Of a stretch of 64,000 nt of DNA, positions 8,145 to 15,308 are shown piece after piece. The stretch lies in NCBI RefSeq assembly GCF_027474845.2, contig NZ_CP107031.2:1378501-1442500 (forward strand). Reading direction: 5' to 3'. Made by a program: the position numbers and the translations under genes. Every line of letters starts with the position of its first letter. Position 1 is the first letter of the stretch. Below the pieces are notes generated by a model, which was not told the DNA's origin, made no database searches, and saw only the letters and a list, made by a program, of their open reading frames with translations. Source of the stretch: Maribacter aestuarii (GTDB taxonomy: Bacteria > Bacteroidota > Bacteroidia > Flavobacteriales > Flavobacteriaceae).

Positions 8145-8783
8145 AATTTTTATGAATTCCTGCCTTGGAATCTCCTCGGCTCCTAAGCTGGCCAAATGTT
8201 CCGTGTACAACTGGCAGTCTATTAAAGCATAGTTCTTTTTCCTGAGCTCTTTGGCCAATTGAATGAAAGCGTATTTGGAGGCGTTAGAGCTTAAGCTGAA
8301 CATGCTCTCCCCGCAGAAAATATGACCAAGGTCCACCCCATACAACCCTCCTACCAAATTATCATTTTCCCAAACCTCATAGGATTTCGCATAACCTTTT
8401 CGGTGTAATTCTACATATGCCGATGCCATATCCCGGGTTATCCAAGTGCCGTCCTGTTCCCTTCGGGAGACAGCTGCGCATTGCTGAACGACTTCTGCGA
8501 AACAGGTGTTTTTGGTAATTCTAAATTGGCCGCTGCGCATGACCTTACGCATGCTTTTTGAAATCTTGATATTTTCTGGGAAAAGGACCATCCGAGGATC
8601 GGGACTCCACCACATTATAAGGGAATCATCATTGAACCATGGGAAAATACCATTTTGATAGGCCAACAATAAACGTTCTGAACACAAATCTCCCCCAACA
8701 GCCAAAAGTCCTTCGGAATTGGCGCTATCCAAAGGCGGGAATTCCAACCGATCCGTAAGGAAAGAAATAGTGCTCTTTTGCAT
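8109..8783 (-). CDS. aat: Leucyl/phenylalanyl-tRNA--protein transferase
   Basis: This cytoplasmic enzyme transfers Leu or Phe from tRNA to proteins with N-terminal Lys or Arg, marking them for ClpS/ClpAP in the N-degron pathway. The 224-residue sequence carries the family landmarks: FPPLDSANSEGLLAVGGDL, LAYQNGIFPWF, WWSPDPRMVL, and GGLYGVDLGHIFCGESMF, followed by the lid helices. Length is normal. It is convergent with the DUF2490 gene and overlaps its last 36 bases. Upstream, a terminator (8832-8867) separates it from the DUF3127 gene. Confidence 0.97.
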   Translation of the reverse strand: MQKSTISFLTDRLEFPPLDSANSEGLLAVGGDLCSERLLLAYQNGIFPWFNDDSLIMWWSPDPRMVLFPENIKISKSMRKVMRSGQFRITKNTCFAEVVQQCAAVSRREQDGTWITRDMASAYVELHRKGYAKSYEVWENDNLVGGLYGVDLGHIFCGESMFSLSSNASKYAFIQLAKELRKKNYALIDCQLYTEHLASLGAEEIPRQEFIKILKGHDKTGQNK

Positions 8784-8831
8784 TCTTTCTTTTAGTTTCT
8801 GGTTTTCAATTTACAAATACGTCTAAAAATC

Positions 8832-8867
8832 AAAAACTTGTTTAACTTTTTTGGTCAAACAAGTTTT
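8832..8867 (-). terminator. Rho-independent terminator after DUF3127 gene
   Basis: AAAACTTGTTT (8833-8843) pairs with AAACAAGTTTT (8857-8867). On the minus strand the stem is followed by a T-rich tract. It lies between the stop of the DUF3127 gene and the start of aat. Confidence 0.7.
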
Positions 8868-8932
8868 AATATGGTTTTAACTACGCTTCAATTTTTTCTC
8901 AAACTTAAGTGGGTTTTTCCGAATAATTCTAT

Positions 8933-9310
8933 TTAAAAAGGTAGGTCGTCGTGATCTTCTTCATTAAGATTATCGGCGGGTTCGAAAGCTTCCATTGGTG
9001 GTACAGGAGGCATTCCTTCTGCAGGCGCATTTTGTTGTATGCTTTCTATACGCCATCCTTGGATAGAATTAAAATACTTTACCTCACCCTGTGGGTTTGT
9101 CCATTCCCTTCCCCTAAGGTTAATACTAACCTTTACATCCTGGCCAACGCTGTAGTTATTCAACAAGTCACACTTGTCCTGTACAAATTCTACAAGAATA
9201 TGCTGTGGGTACTGCTCATCTGTCGTAACCACCAATTCCCTCTTTCTAAAACCATTGTTTCCAAAGGTTTTGGTTTCCCCGATCAGTTTTACTTTTCCTT
9301 CTATTTCCAT
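8933..9310 (-). CDS. DUF3127 OB-fold protein with SSB-like acidic tip
   Basis: This 125-residue cytoplasmic protein matches the DUF3127 pattern common in Bacteroidota: MEIEGKVKLIGETKTFGNNGFRKRELVV, then VEFVQDKCDLLNNY, VGQDVKVSINLRGREW, and YFNSIQGWRIE. The strand pattern is that of a small OB fold. The C-terminal ~30 residues are a Pro- and acid-rich tail ending in DDLPF. The same tip ends the true SSB of this window (39329-39790), where it is the docking peptide for SSB-interacting proteins. The protein may therefore bind nucleic acid and recruit the same partners; this is inference. It is monocistronic, with its own terminator. Confidence 0.85.
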   Translation of the reverse strand: MEIEGKVKLIGETKTFGNNGFRKRELVVTTDEQYPQHILVEFVQDKCDLLNNYSVGQDVKVSINLRGREWTNPQGEVKYFNSIQGWRIESIQQNAPAEGMPPVPPMEAFEPADNLNEEDHDDLPF

Positions 9311-9438
9311 CTTAAAATACTCGTTTATCTATAAAAAACAAAAATACATAAAATGCCTCGGTAATAAAACTACGGTTGACGAATACCGCACAACAATTAT
9401 TTACATTTTGGGTTATCTTTAGTATTACAATCAATTGA

Positions 9439-10586
9439 ATGAATTTTAATCCCAAAAACAAGGTCTCCAATATTTTCCTTTTAATAGGTTCGTTTGTTTT
9501 GGTGAGTTTGATTTTATTGAACACCAATAGCTTTTTTAAAAAATTCAAGGAAGAAGAACGGCTAAAAATGGAGATTTGGGCAACTGCGCAGTCAGAATTT
9601 CTTCAATCTTCGGAAGATGTGGATTTGGGCAGTTTACATTTAAAGGTATTTCAAAACAATACCTCAACCCCAATGATATTGATCAATAAGGACGGATCAA
9701 CACGGGTGAACAATATTCCAGCCGATAAGGTTGCGGACTCGCTTTATATTCTAAAAAAACTAAAGCAATTTCAGAACGAAAACATCCCTATTTCCATAGA
9801 TCAGCAAGGAGAACATTTAGCAACATTGTATTACGGGAATTCCGAAGTATTAAATAAACTAAAATATTATCCTATTGCGCTCTTGTTGATTATCTTCCTT
9901 TTTGGGGCCGTGCTTTACTTTCTGTTTAAAACGAACAAGGTTTCCGAACAAAACAAACTTTGGGCGGGTATGGCCAAAGAAACGGCACATCAAATAGGAA
10001 CCCCCCTGTCCTCTTTATTGGGGTGGAACGAATTATTAAAGACCGAAGAAATAAATCCGGATATCACCAAAGAAATAGAAAAGGATATAGATAGGCTACA
10101 AACCATTACAGAACGTTTTTCGAAAATTGGCTCACTGCCCAAATTAAATGAGCGGGATATCGTATTGGAGACCAAAAATGCCTACGATTACCTTAAACGG
10201 AGAAGTTCCAAACTGATTCATTTTTCTTTTAATACCAAAGTGGATGAAATGCCCGTTCTTTTAAACAGCTCGCTCTACAATTGGACCATAGAGAATCTGG
10301 TAAAAAACGGCATAGACGCCATGCGCGGTAAAGGAAGTATCGCCATTGAAATAGTTCCGGACGGTAAGTACGTGAATATTTTGATTGCGGATACTGGACA
10401 TGGAATCCCCAAAAGTAATTTTACCACTATCTTTAATCCCGGCGTAACCTCAAAAAAAGAGGTTGGGGGTTAGGCCTGTCCTTAGTTAAAAGAATAATTG
10501 AAGAATATCATAACGGGAAAATAAAAGTCCTCTCCTCCGGGAAGGAAGGTACAATAATGCAAATATCCCTTAAAGTACACGTATAG
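9439..10586 (+). CDS. Membrane sensor histidine kinase (frameshifted at A7 tract)
   Basis: This is a sensor kinase with two membrane helices (about residues 10-28 and 145-163), a periplasmic sensor region and a cytoplasmic kinase. The H-box is AKETAHQIGTPLSSLL, the N-box VKNGIDAM and the G1 box IADTGHGIP. As given, the frame stops at 10473 just after FNPGVTSKK. One extra A in the A7 tract at 10452-10458, or a -1 slip there, restores RGWGLGLSLVKRII, the G2 box. Translation then ends at the TAG at 10584-10586, two bases before the next ATG. The restored protein has 382 residues. The frameshift may be a sequencing error or slippage. The partner regulator is not adjacent. Confidence 0.85.
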
Positions 10587-10588
10587 TT

Positions 10589-10945
10589 ATGGCAAAGGAA
10601 AAACTAGTCGTCATTAAGGAAGCAAGTCTTAAAAATAATTGTCCGGAATGTTTTAATCAAGATTTAAAGCTTTCCTTTTATCAAAAACATACTTATGGAA
10701 GCCTATTTCATAAAACGACCAATGAGGTTTCCAATAAAATGGTTTGCGAAAAATGTAAATCCACTATTTATCCGGTTAGCTGGACGGAAGATATAGAACG
10801 CATGTTCGATTACTATCAAAAAACGGTAGTTCCGGAAAAAAAATCATCAAAACCTACACTACTTTTCTTTGTTCTAATGTTATTGCTTGTTGCTTTGGTA
10901 GGGGGCGCCGTTTACGTTTATATGAATAAGCTCATTCAATTTTAG
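10589..10945 (+). CDS. Zinc-ribbon protein with C-terminal membrane anchor
   Basis: This 118-residue protein has two CxxC pairs (NCPECF near residue 18 and CEKCK near 53) that form a probable zinc ribbon. A helical stretch follows (TEDIERMFDYYQKTV), then one C-terminal transmembrane helix (LLFFVLMLLLVALVGGAVYVYM). The predicted arrangement is a cytoplasmic ribbon with a tail anchor. It starts two bases after the restored stop of the histidine kinase, so they form an operon and may work together. The last 14 bases overlap the convergent HIT gene. No specific family was recognised. Confidence 0.65.
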   Translation: MAKEKLVVIKEASLKNNCPECFNQDLKLSFYQKHTYGSLFHKTTNEVSNKMVCEKCKSTIYPVSWTEDIERMFDYYQKTVVPEKKSSKPTLLFFVLMLLLVALVGGAVYVYMNKLIQF

Positions 10946-11324
10946 ACCTAATTTTACTGGCAATTGCCTCAAATTCCTCTTTGGTCAACGTGACTTTATG
11001 CTGAAAGGTAGCATCTTTCATATCGTTCAAAGGTATGAGATGAACATGTACATGGGGCACTTCCAGCCCTATAACGGACATACCAACACGCTTACAATCA
11101 ATTGCCCTTTCTATAGCCTTTCCTACTTTTCTTGAAAATACCATAAGACCCAAATAGGTGTCCTTATCCAGGTCCAACAGTTTATTTACTTCCACCTTAG
11201 GAATACATAAAGTATGGCCTTTTGCATTTGGATTTATATCCAGAAAGGCTAAAAAAGAATCGTCTTCAGCTATTTTATAACTAGGAATTTCTCCGTTAAT
11301 GATTTTTGTAAATAAGGTCGACAT
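10932..11324 (-). CDS. HIT-family hydrolase (HINT/PKCI-like)
   Basis: This 130-residue cytoplasmic nucleotide hydrolase shows the defining histidine triad HVHVHL, preceded by GLEVP, near residue 95. The N-terminal family motif TLFTKIINGEIPSYKIAED is also present, followed by FLDINPNAKGHTLCIPK. These match the HINT branch, which hydrolyses adenosine phosphoramidates and related nucleotide adducts. It lies downstream of greA on the same strand, separated by a terminator hairpin (11343-11371), so readthrough from greA would be needed for cotranscription. It is convergent with the zinc-ribbon gene, with a 14-base overlap. Confidence 0.95.
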   Translation of the reverse strand: MSTLFTKIINGEIPSYKIAEDDSFLAFLDINPNAKGHTLCIPKVEVNKLLDLDKDTYLGLMVFSRKVGKAIERAIDCKRVGMSVIGLEVPHVHVHLIPLNDMKDATFQHKVTLTKEEFEAIASKIRSKIE

Positions 11325-11342
11325 GTTCAGTTTTTAAATAAA

Positions 11343-11371
11343 AAATCCTGTCACGGTGAGTAACAGGATTA
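11343..11371 (-). terminator. Terminator between greA and HIT gene
   Basis: AATCCTGT (11344-11351) pairs with ACAGGATT (11363-11370). On the minus strand the stem runs into TTTTTTATTT. It lies directly after the greA stop codon. Confidence 0.8.
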
Positions 11372-11392
11372 AATATAAGTATTTATGGAATG

Positions 11393-11869
11393 TTATTCCC
11401 GCGTGATTTCTAAGATTTCAAATTTAAGCGTTCCATTGGGTACCGTAATCTCCGCAGTATCTCCAACTTTTTTTCCGAGCAGCCCTTTCCCTATGGGTGA
11501 ACTTACCGAAATCTTTCCGGTTTTTAAATCGGCTTCGCTCTCAGCAACCAATTTATACTTCATCTCCATACCGTTGTTCTTATTCTTAAGTTTAACCGTA
11601 GAAAGAACCAATACTTTAGAAGTGTCCAATTGCGACTCATCTATTAAACGTGCGTTCGCCAAGGTAGCCTCCATTTTAGCAATCTTCATTTCTAAAAGTC
11701 CTTGAGCTTCCTTCGCTGCATCGTATTCCGCATTTTCAGATAAATCACCTTTATCCCTAGCTTCCGCAATTGCCTGAGAGGCCTTTGGTCGTTCAACATC
11801 TCTAAGTTGATTTAATTCGTCTTTTAACCTTTTTAGTCCCTCCGCAGTATAGTATGATACGTTACTCAT
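11393..11869 (-). CDS. greA: Transcription elongation factor GreA
   Basis: This 158-residue factor enters the secondary channel of RNA polymerase and stimulates transcript cleavage to rescue backtracked complexes. The N-terminal coiled coil carries the conserved tip acidic residues in ARDKGDLSENAEYDAAKEAQG. The C-terminal FKBP-like domain ends with SPIGKGLLGKKVGDTAEI, then VPNG. Length and motifs are fully typical. It is read from a promoter with a TAnnTTTG box (11946-11953) and a leader that can fold into a nested hairpin (11894-11941). The HIT gene follows after a terminator. Confidence 0.98.
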   Translation of the reverse strand: MSNVSYYTAEGLKRLKDELNQLRDVERPKASQAIAEARDKGDLSENAEYDAAKEAQGLLEMKIAKMEATLANARLIDESQLDTSKVLVLSTVKLKNKNNGMEMKYKLVAESEADLKTGKISVSSPIGKGLLGKKVGDTAEITVPNGTLKFEILEITRE

Positions 11870-11893
11870 AACTTCATCGTTTTATAAATAGAG

Positions 11894-11941
11894 AAATCCT
11901 CTGCAGCTGCCTTGTATACAAGGTTTTTTTAGAGAGGATTT
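11894..11941 (-). promoter_or_regulatory. Nested hairpin in greA leader
   Basis: An outer stem AAATCCTCT/AGAGGATTT (11894-11902 with 11933-11941) encloses the perfect palindrome CCTTGTATACAAGG (11910-11923). It begins about where a transcript from the 11946-11953 box would start, 25 bases before the greA ATG. It is a candidate for leader-mediated control or 5'-end protection. Confidence 0.45.
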
Positions 11942-11945
11942 AACG

Positions 11946-11953
11946 CAAATATA
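11946..11953 (-). promoter_or_regulatory. -7 box of greA promoter
   Basis: TATATTTG on the minus strand fits the Bacteroidota TAnnTTTG -7 consensus. No convincing -33 TTG was seen at the usual spacing. Confidence 0.5.
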
Positions 11954-12002
11954 CATAATTTTTACCCATTTTTGTTTAAGTTTTTTAAAACAGCCCCGTA
12001 AA

Positions 12003-12440
12003 ATGAACCGTGTTTTAAGTATTTTTTTAATGCTTTTACTGTTTTCCTGTAGTAGTGACAGGACCAATAGAAATCCTTATTTACAAGAAATTGGTTTTCG
12101 GTTTGATGCCAATTTAAATCTTCCGCTTTATAGCCCTTTGACGAATACAGGTAGTGCCATTTTAGTGACAAGTGAGGGCATTGGAACACGAGGTGTGTTC
12201 ATCGTCAATACCGGTTTTAACCAGTTCCGTGCTTTTGAAGCCAGCTGTCCCAATCACGCGCCCAATAATTGTTCTACAATGATATTGGACGGCCAAATAG
12301 CAACTTGTTCGTGCGAAGATTATCAGTATAGCCTGTTTACAGGCCAACAATTGAACAAGCCGGATGATGGCAACCGTTACTATGACATGTTGGAATACAG
12401 GGCGACTTTTGGAGGAAATATCGTAAGTGTATCGAATTAA
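12003..12440 (+). CDS. Rieske-like lipoprotein with altered cluster ligands
   Basis: This 145-residue lipoprotein has a signal peptide with lipobox LLLFSCSSD. The mature part follows the Rieske [2Fe-2S] fold: an initial beta region, FEASCPNHAPNNC as the first ligand loop, and TCSCEDYQYSLFTG as the second. In canonical Rieske proteins these loops read CxH and CxxH. Here the first is CPNH and the histidine of the second is replaced by glutamate (CSCE). The fold resemblance is good, but a normal cluster is doubtful. It is a single gene in the cell envelope, between greA and a small membrane protein. Its role is unknown. Confidence 0.7.
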   Translation: MNRVLSIFLMLLLFSCSSDRTNRNPYLQEIGFRFDANLNLPLYSPLTNTGSAILVTSEGIGTRGVFIVNTGFNQFRAFEASCPNHAPNNCSTMILDGQIATCSCEDYQYSLFTGQQLNKPDDGNRYYDMLEYRATFGGNIVSVSN

Positions 12441-12470
12441 GTCACAGAGCCATTCAGATGTTATTTGTAT

Positions 12471-12701
12471 CTATTTTGTATAGAAATCCATGTTCTCCGT
12501 TTTATCTACTTTTTGGGAAGAACCTACGACAAAGTAAACAAGAGATCCAAGAATAGGTAATAACAATACTACCAAAACCCATATCAGTTTGTCATTACTT
12601 CCCTTAAACTCACTTTTCACTATGTTAATCAGAGCAATCAAGGGAAGTAAAAAAGATGACAATGCGAAGAGAAGAAGAAAGATTTGCCAAATACCAATCA
12701 T
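12471..12701 (-). CDS. Small membrane protein with PLDc_N-type domain
   Basis: This 76-residue protein has two transmembrane helices (about 5-27 and 40-61). The second contains LIWVLVVLLLPILGSLVYFVVG. This W-hh-P-hhG-hhYhhhG pattern is that of the phospholipase D N-terminal (PLDc_N) membrane domain, found alone in many short proteins. The catalytic HKD domain is absent, so no phospholipase activity is implied. It is downstream of the TonB receptor on the same strand, 63 bases away, and may be read from the same transcript. Its function is unknown. Confidence 0.7.
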   Translation of the reverse strand: MIGIWQIFLLLFALSSFLLPLIALINIVKSEFKGSNDKLIWVLVVLLLPILGSLVYFVVGSSQKVDKTENMDFYTK

Positions 12702-12763
12702 GAATTTTTATTATTTAACTAGAAAATAGCTATAAATTTCTCTTTAAGATGCATATGCAATCT

Positions 12764-14937
12764 TTAAAAATTTACCGTGGCTCCTAATAAAAAATTAATT
12801 CCCGCTTGCGGATAATACCCGGCCCCTTCAATAGTCGTAATTGTTCCTGGATTAGAGAAATCATCATCAAATGTGAAAAAATAACCATTGGATTCAAATT
12901 CCGCATCAAACAGATTGTTTACCAATCCAGAGAAAACAATACTTTTCAAAAACCCATCGCAACGTAGTTCGTATTGTATGTTCAAATCCGTTTGCGAATA
13001 GGCATCTAATAAGGAAGCTTCAGCATCTATGTTACCCATATATTGTTTTCCCACATACTTGGATAGCAAAGAAACTTGAAATATTTGGGTTGGGCTATAG
13101 GTCAAAATATTTCCGATTACGACGTTGGGTGAAAAGGCAATATTAGTATTTCCTAAGTTCTGTAAAATACCGTCCCTTTGGAATATAAAATCCTGATTCT
13201 TGTTAGAACTTATAGCAAAATTTGGTCTAAGTCTAAACTTCTCATTAAACCTGATATTGGCATCAACCTCCAATCCCAAACGATAACTATCGCCTACATT
13301 AGCACGTAAAGGAGCTCCTACATCGTTCAACTCACCCGTCAAGACCAATTGATCTCTATAGTTCATATAGTAAACATTCGTATTTATCTGTACATCTGCA
13401 GTGACATAACGCCATCCCAATTCAAAATCGCTCAGCCTTTCAGGTCTTGGACTTCCATTTTCGTAATCGTTCCGGTTAGGTTCCCGGTTGGCCACTGCAT
13501 ATGAAAAATAGAGGTTGTTGTTTGGATTCAAGTCATAGGTTACCCCTGCTTTCGGATTGAAAAAGTTAAATGTGTCATCCACCTGACCAGTTTCCTCTCC
13601 ATTGGCTTTGTAGTTAACAGTTCTATACTGTAAATCCCCATAAAGTGACCATTTATCGTCCAAACTATAATTGGCTTTTGTATACAGGTTGAAGTCGGTT
13701 TTAGAAGAATTATCATCATAATATCGGTCCCTATAATCACTATTACTGGCGAATCTGGCCCAAATTACCTCTCCAAAATGATCCCCTTCGTATTTATTCA
13801 ACCCCCTCCTATAATTAAGTCCAATTTATCTTTCCTGTAATTTGCGGAAAATACGGTTCCGTAAAAATCGTTATCCAACCAACGCCTTCTAATTAAATCT
13901 GTAGTGTTGACTTCTTCGCCATCAACATTAAGAGGTTCAAAACCATAGGTAGCAAAATCGTCATCTTCTCGAAACTGCTCAAAATAACCTCTTCCCCTAG
14001 TGTAGTGTAAAGCTAAGTTTGTGCTCCAGAATTCGGAAACTTTTTCGTTCCAAAGGAGTTGAGCGTGATCCTGTTTATAATTATCTACCTCATTTTCATA
14101 AAATTGGGTATTGCCATCTTCGTCCGTATATATTCCGGACGGATTAAAAGTTCTATCGGTTTCCAAAGTTGCCGCATCTATTCCGTACCAAGACTGATAC
14201 GTAATTTCATGCCCTCCAAATAGTAACGCTTTAATCAAGGTGTTATCATCCTTATAAGCGCCCTGTAAAAAATAGGAGTCTAAATCCGACGTAGCCCTAT
14301 CCACATAACCGTCCGACGTAATTCTTGATAAACGACCCGAAATTTCCACATTGTCGTTCAATAAACCTGTGCTGAATTTTATATTGTTTCTTAGGGTTTT
14401 AAAACTACCAATAGAGGATGAAATTTGACCATAGGCATCTTCGGAAAATCCATCGGTCAATAAATTTAAACTTGCCCCGAAAGCTCCGGCACCGTTGGTT
14501 GATGTACCTACGCCACGTTGCAATTGTAAGCTTTCGGTAGAGGAGGCAAAATCTGGCATGTTTACCCAAAATGTACCTTGGGATTCCGCATCGTTATAAG
14601 GAATACCGTTTATGGTCACGTTAACACGGGTAGCATCGCTTCCCCTAACTCTAATTCCGGTATACCCAACGCCCGCTCCGGCATCTGAAGTAGTGACAAC
14701 GGACGGTAAAAAATTCATTAAAATTGGAATATCCTGCCCCAGATTACGCGGCTTGATATCTTCTTTGGTTAGATTGGAAAATGTTACCGGAGATTCTTTG
14801 GTAACCCTAATTGCCGATACGAATACCTCGTCCAGCACAACTTTGCTACCTTCTAAAGAGTCTGTTGATTGTTGTTGGGCCATTGTGGCCAATGATAGTC
14901 CAAACATGGACAGTGTAGTAAAAATAAAAGTCTTCAT
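12764..14937 (-). CDS. TonB-dependent receptor under TPP riboswitch (frameshifted at G5 tract)
   Basis: This outer-membrane active transporter has a signal peptide (FTTLSMFGLSLATMAQ), a plug domain (about residues 45-170, with GYTGIRVRGSDATRVNV, NGIPYNDAESQGTFWVN and LQLQRGVGTSTNGAG) and a 22-strand barrel ending in NFLLGATVNF. As given the frame breaks after DLIIGGG. One extra G in the GGGGG tract near 13802-13806 restores GGGLNKYEGDHFGEV and an intact 724-residue protein. A TPP riboswitch precedes it at 15038-15143. TPP-controlled TonB receptors in Bacteroidota are predicted thiamine or thiamine-phosphate importers, so thiamine is the likely substrate. No SusD-like partner is adjacent. Confidence 0.88.
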
Positions 14938-15037
14938 CCGTAAAAAAATTTACGAATAAAAGGGGCTATTATTCTAAGTTAAAATTGATTTTGCCCAACC
15001 AAGGACATTGAAAAATTCCAAATAAGCGACTTGCGCA

Positions 15038-15143
15038 TCCCTTAGCGGCATTACCCGCCCAGGTTCATTGGGTATAATCTCAGCTTCATCCGGAACTGAC
15101 CTCAGTACTAGCCTGATTATGGTTCTGGGATTAGGCACCCCTT
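15038..15143 (-). promoter_or_regulatory. TPP riboswitch (THI element)
   Basis: Read on the minus strand, the conserved THI-box core appears in order: GGGGTGCC near 15134-15141, GCTGAGAT followed by ATACCC, GAACCTGGGCGGGTAATGCC, then AAGGGA near 15038. These are the P1/P2 GGGGUGC, CUGAGA, ACCC, GAACCUG and UAAUGCC-AGGGA blocks that bind thiamine pyrophosphate. It lies 100 bases upstream of the TonB receptor start. A short hairpin CGTAAA-TTTT-TTTACG directly before the ATG may be part of the expression platform. The 370-base interval 14938-15308 holds this element and no credible gene. Confidence 0.93.
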
Positions 15144-15308
15144 TGAGATGGTACAAATGTACAGCAGCCTATTCATCTTTCATAAAAAAAATCTATGAAT
15201 TATGAATTATGATTATTAATTAAAAACATCAGAACTACAGAATTAACACCTTTTTATAACCTTATAAGCTGTCGCAAACGTATTTAAATTATTACGTACC
15301 CACTCGCT

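Noticed and set aside
10452..10460. Programmed -1 frameshifting as the preferred reading of the histidine kinase
   Set aside because: The slippery tract is suitable, but three other genes show similar single-base losses and no stimulatory structure was seen; error is more economical. Kept only as a possibility.
12471..12701. Phospholipase D
   Set aside because: Only the PLDc_N membrane segment is present; no HKD catalytic motif.
14974..15156. 60-codon open frame on the minus strand upstream of the TonB receptor
   Set aside because: It lies across the TPP riboswitch core; the conserved RNA motifs explain the sequence and no protein family or start context supports it.
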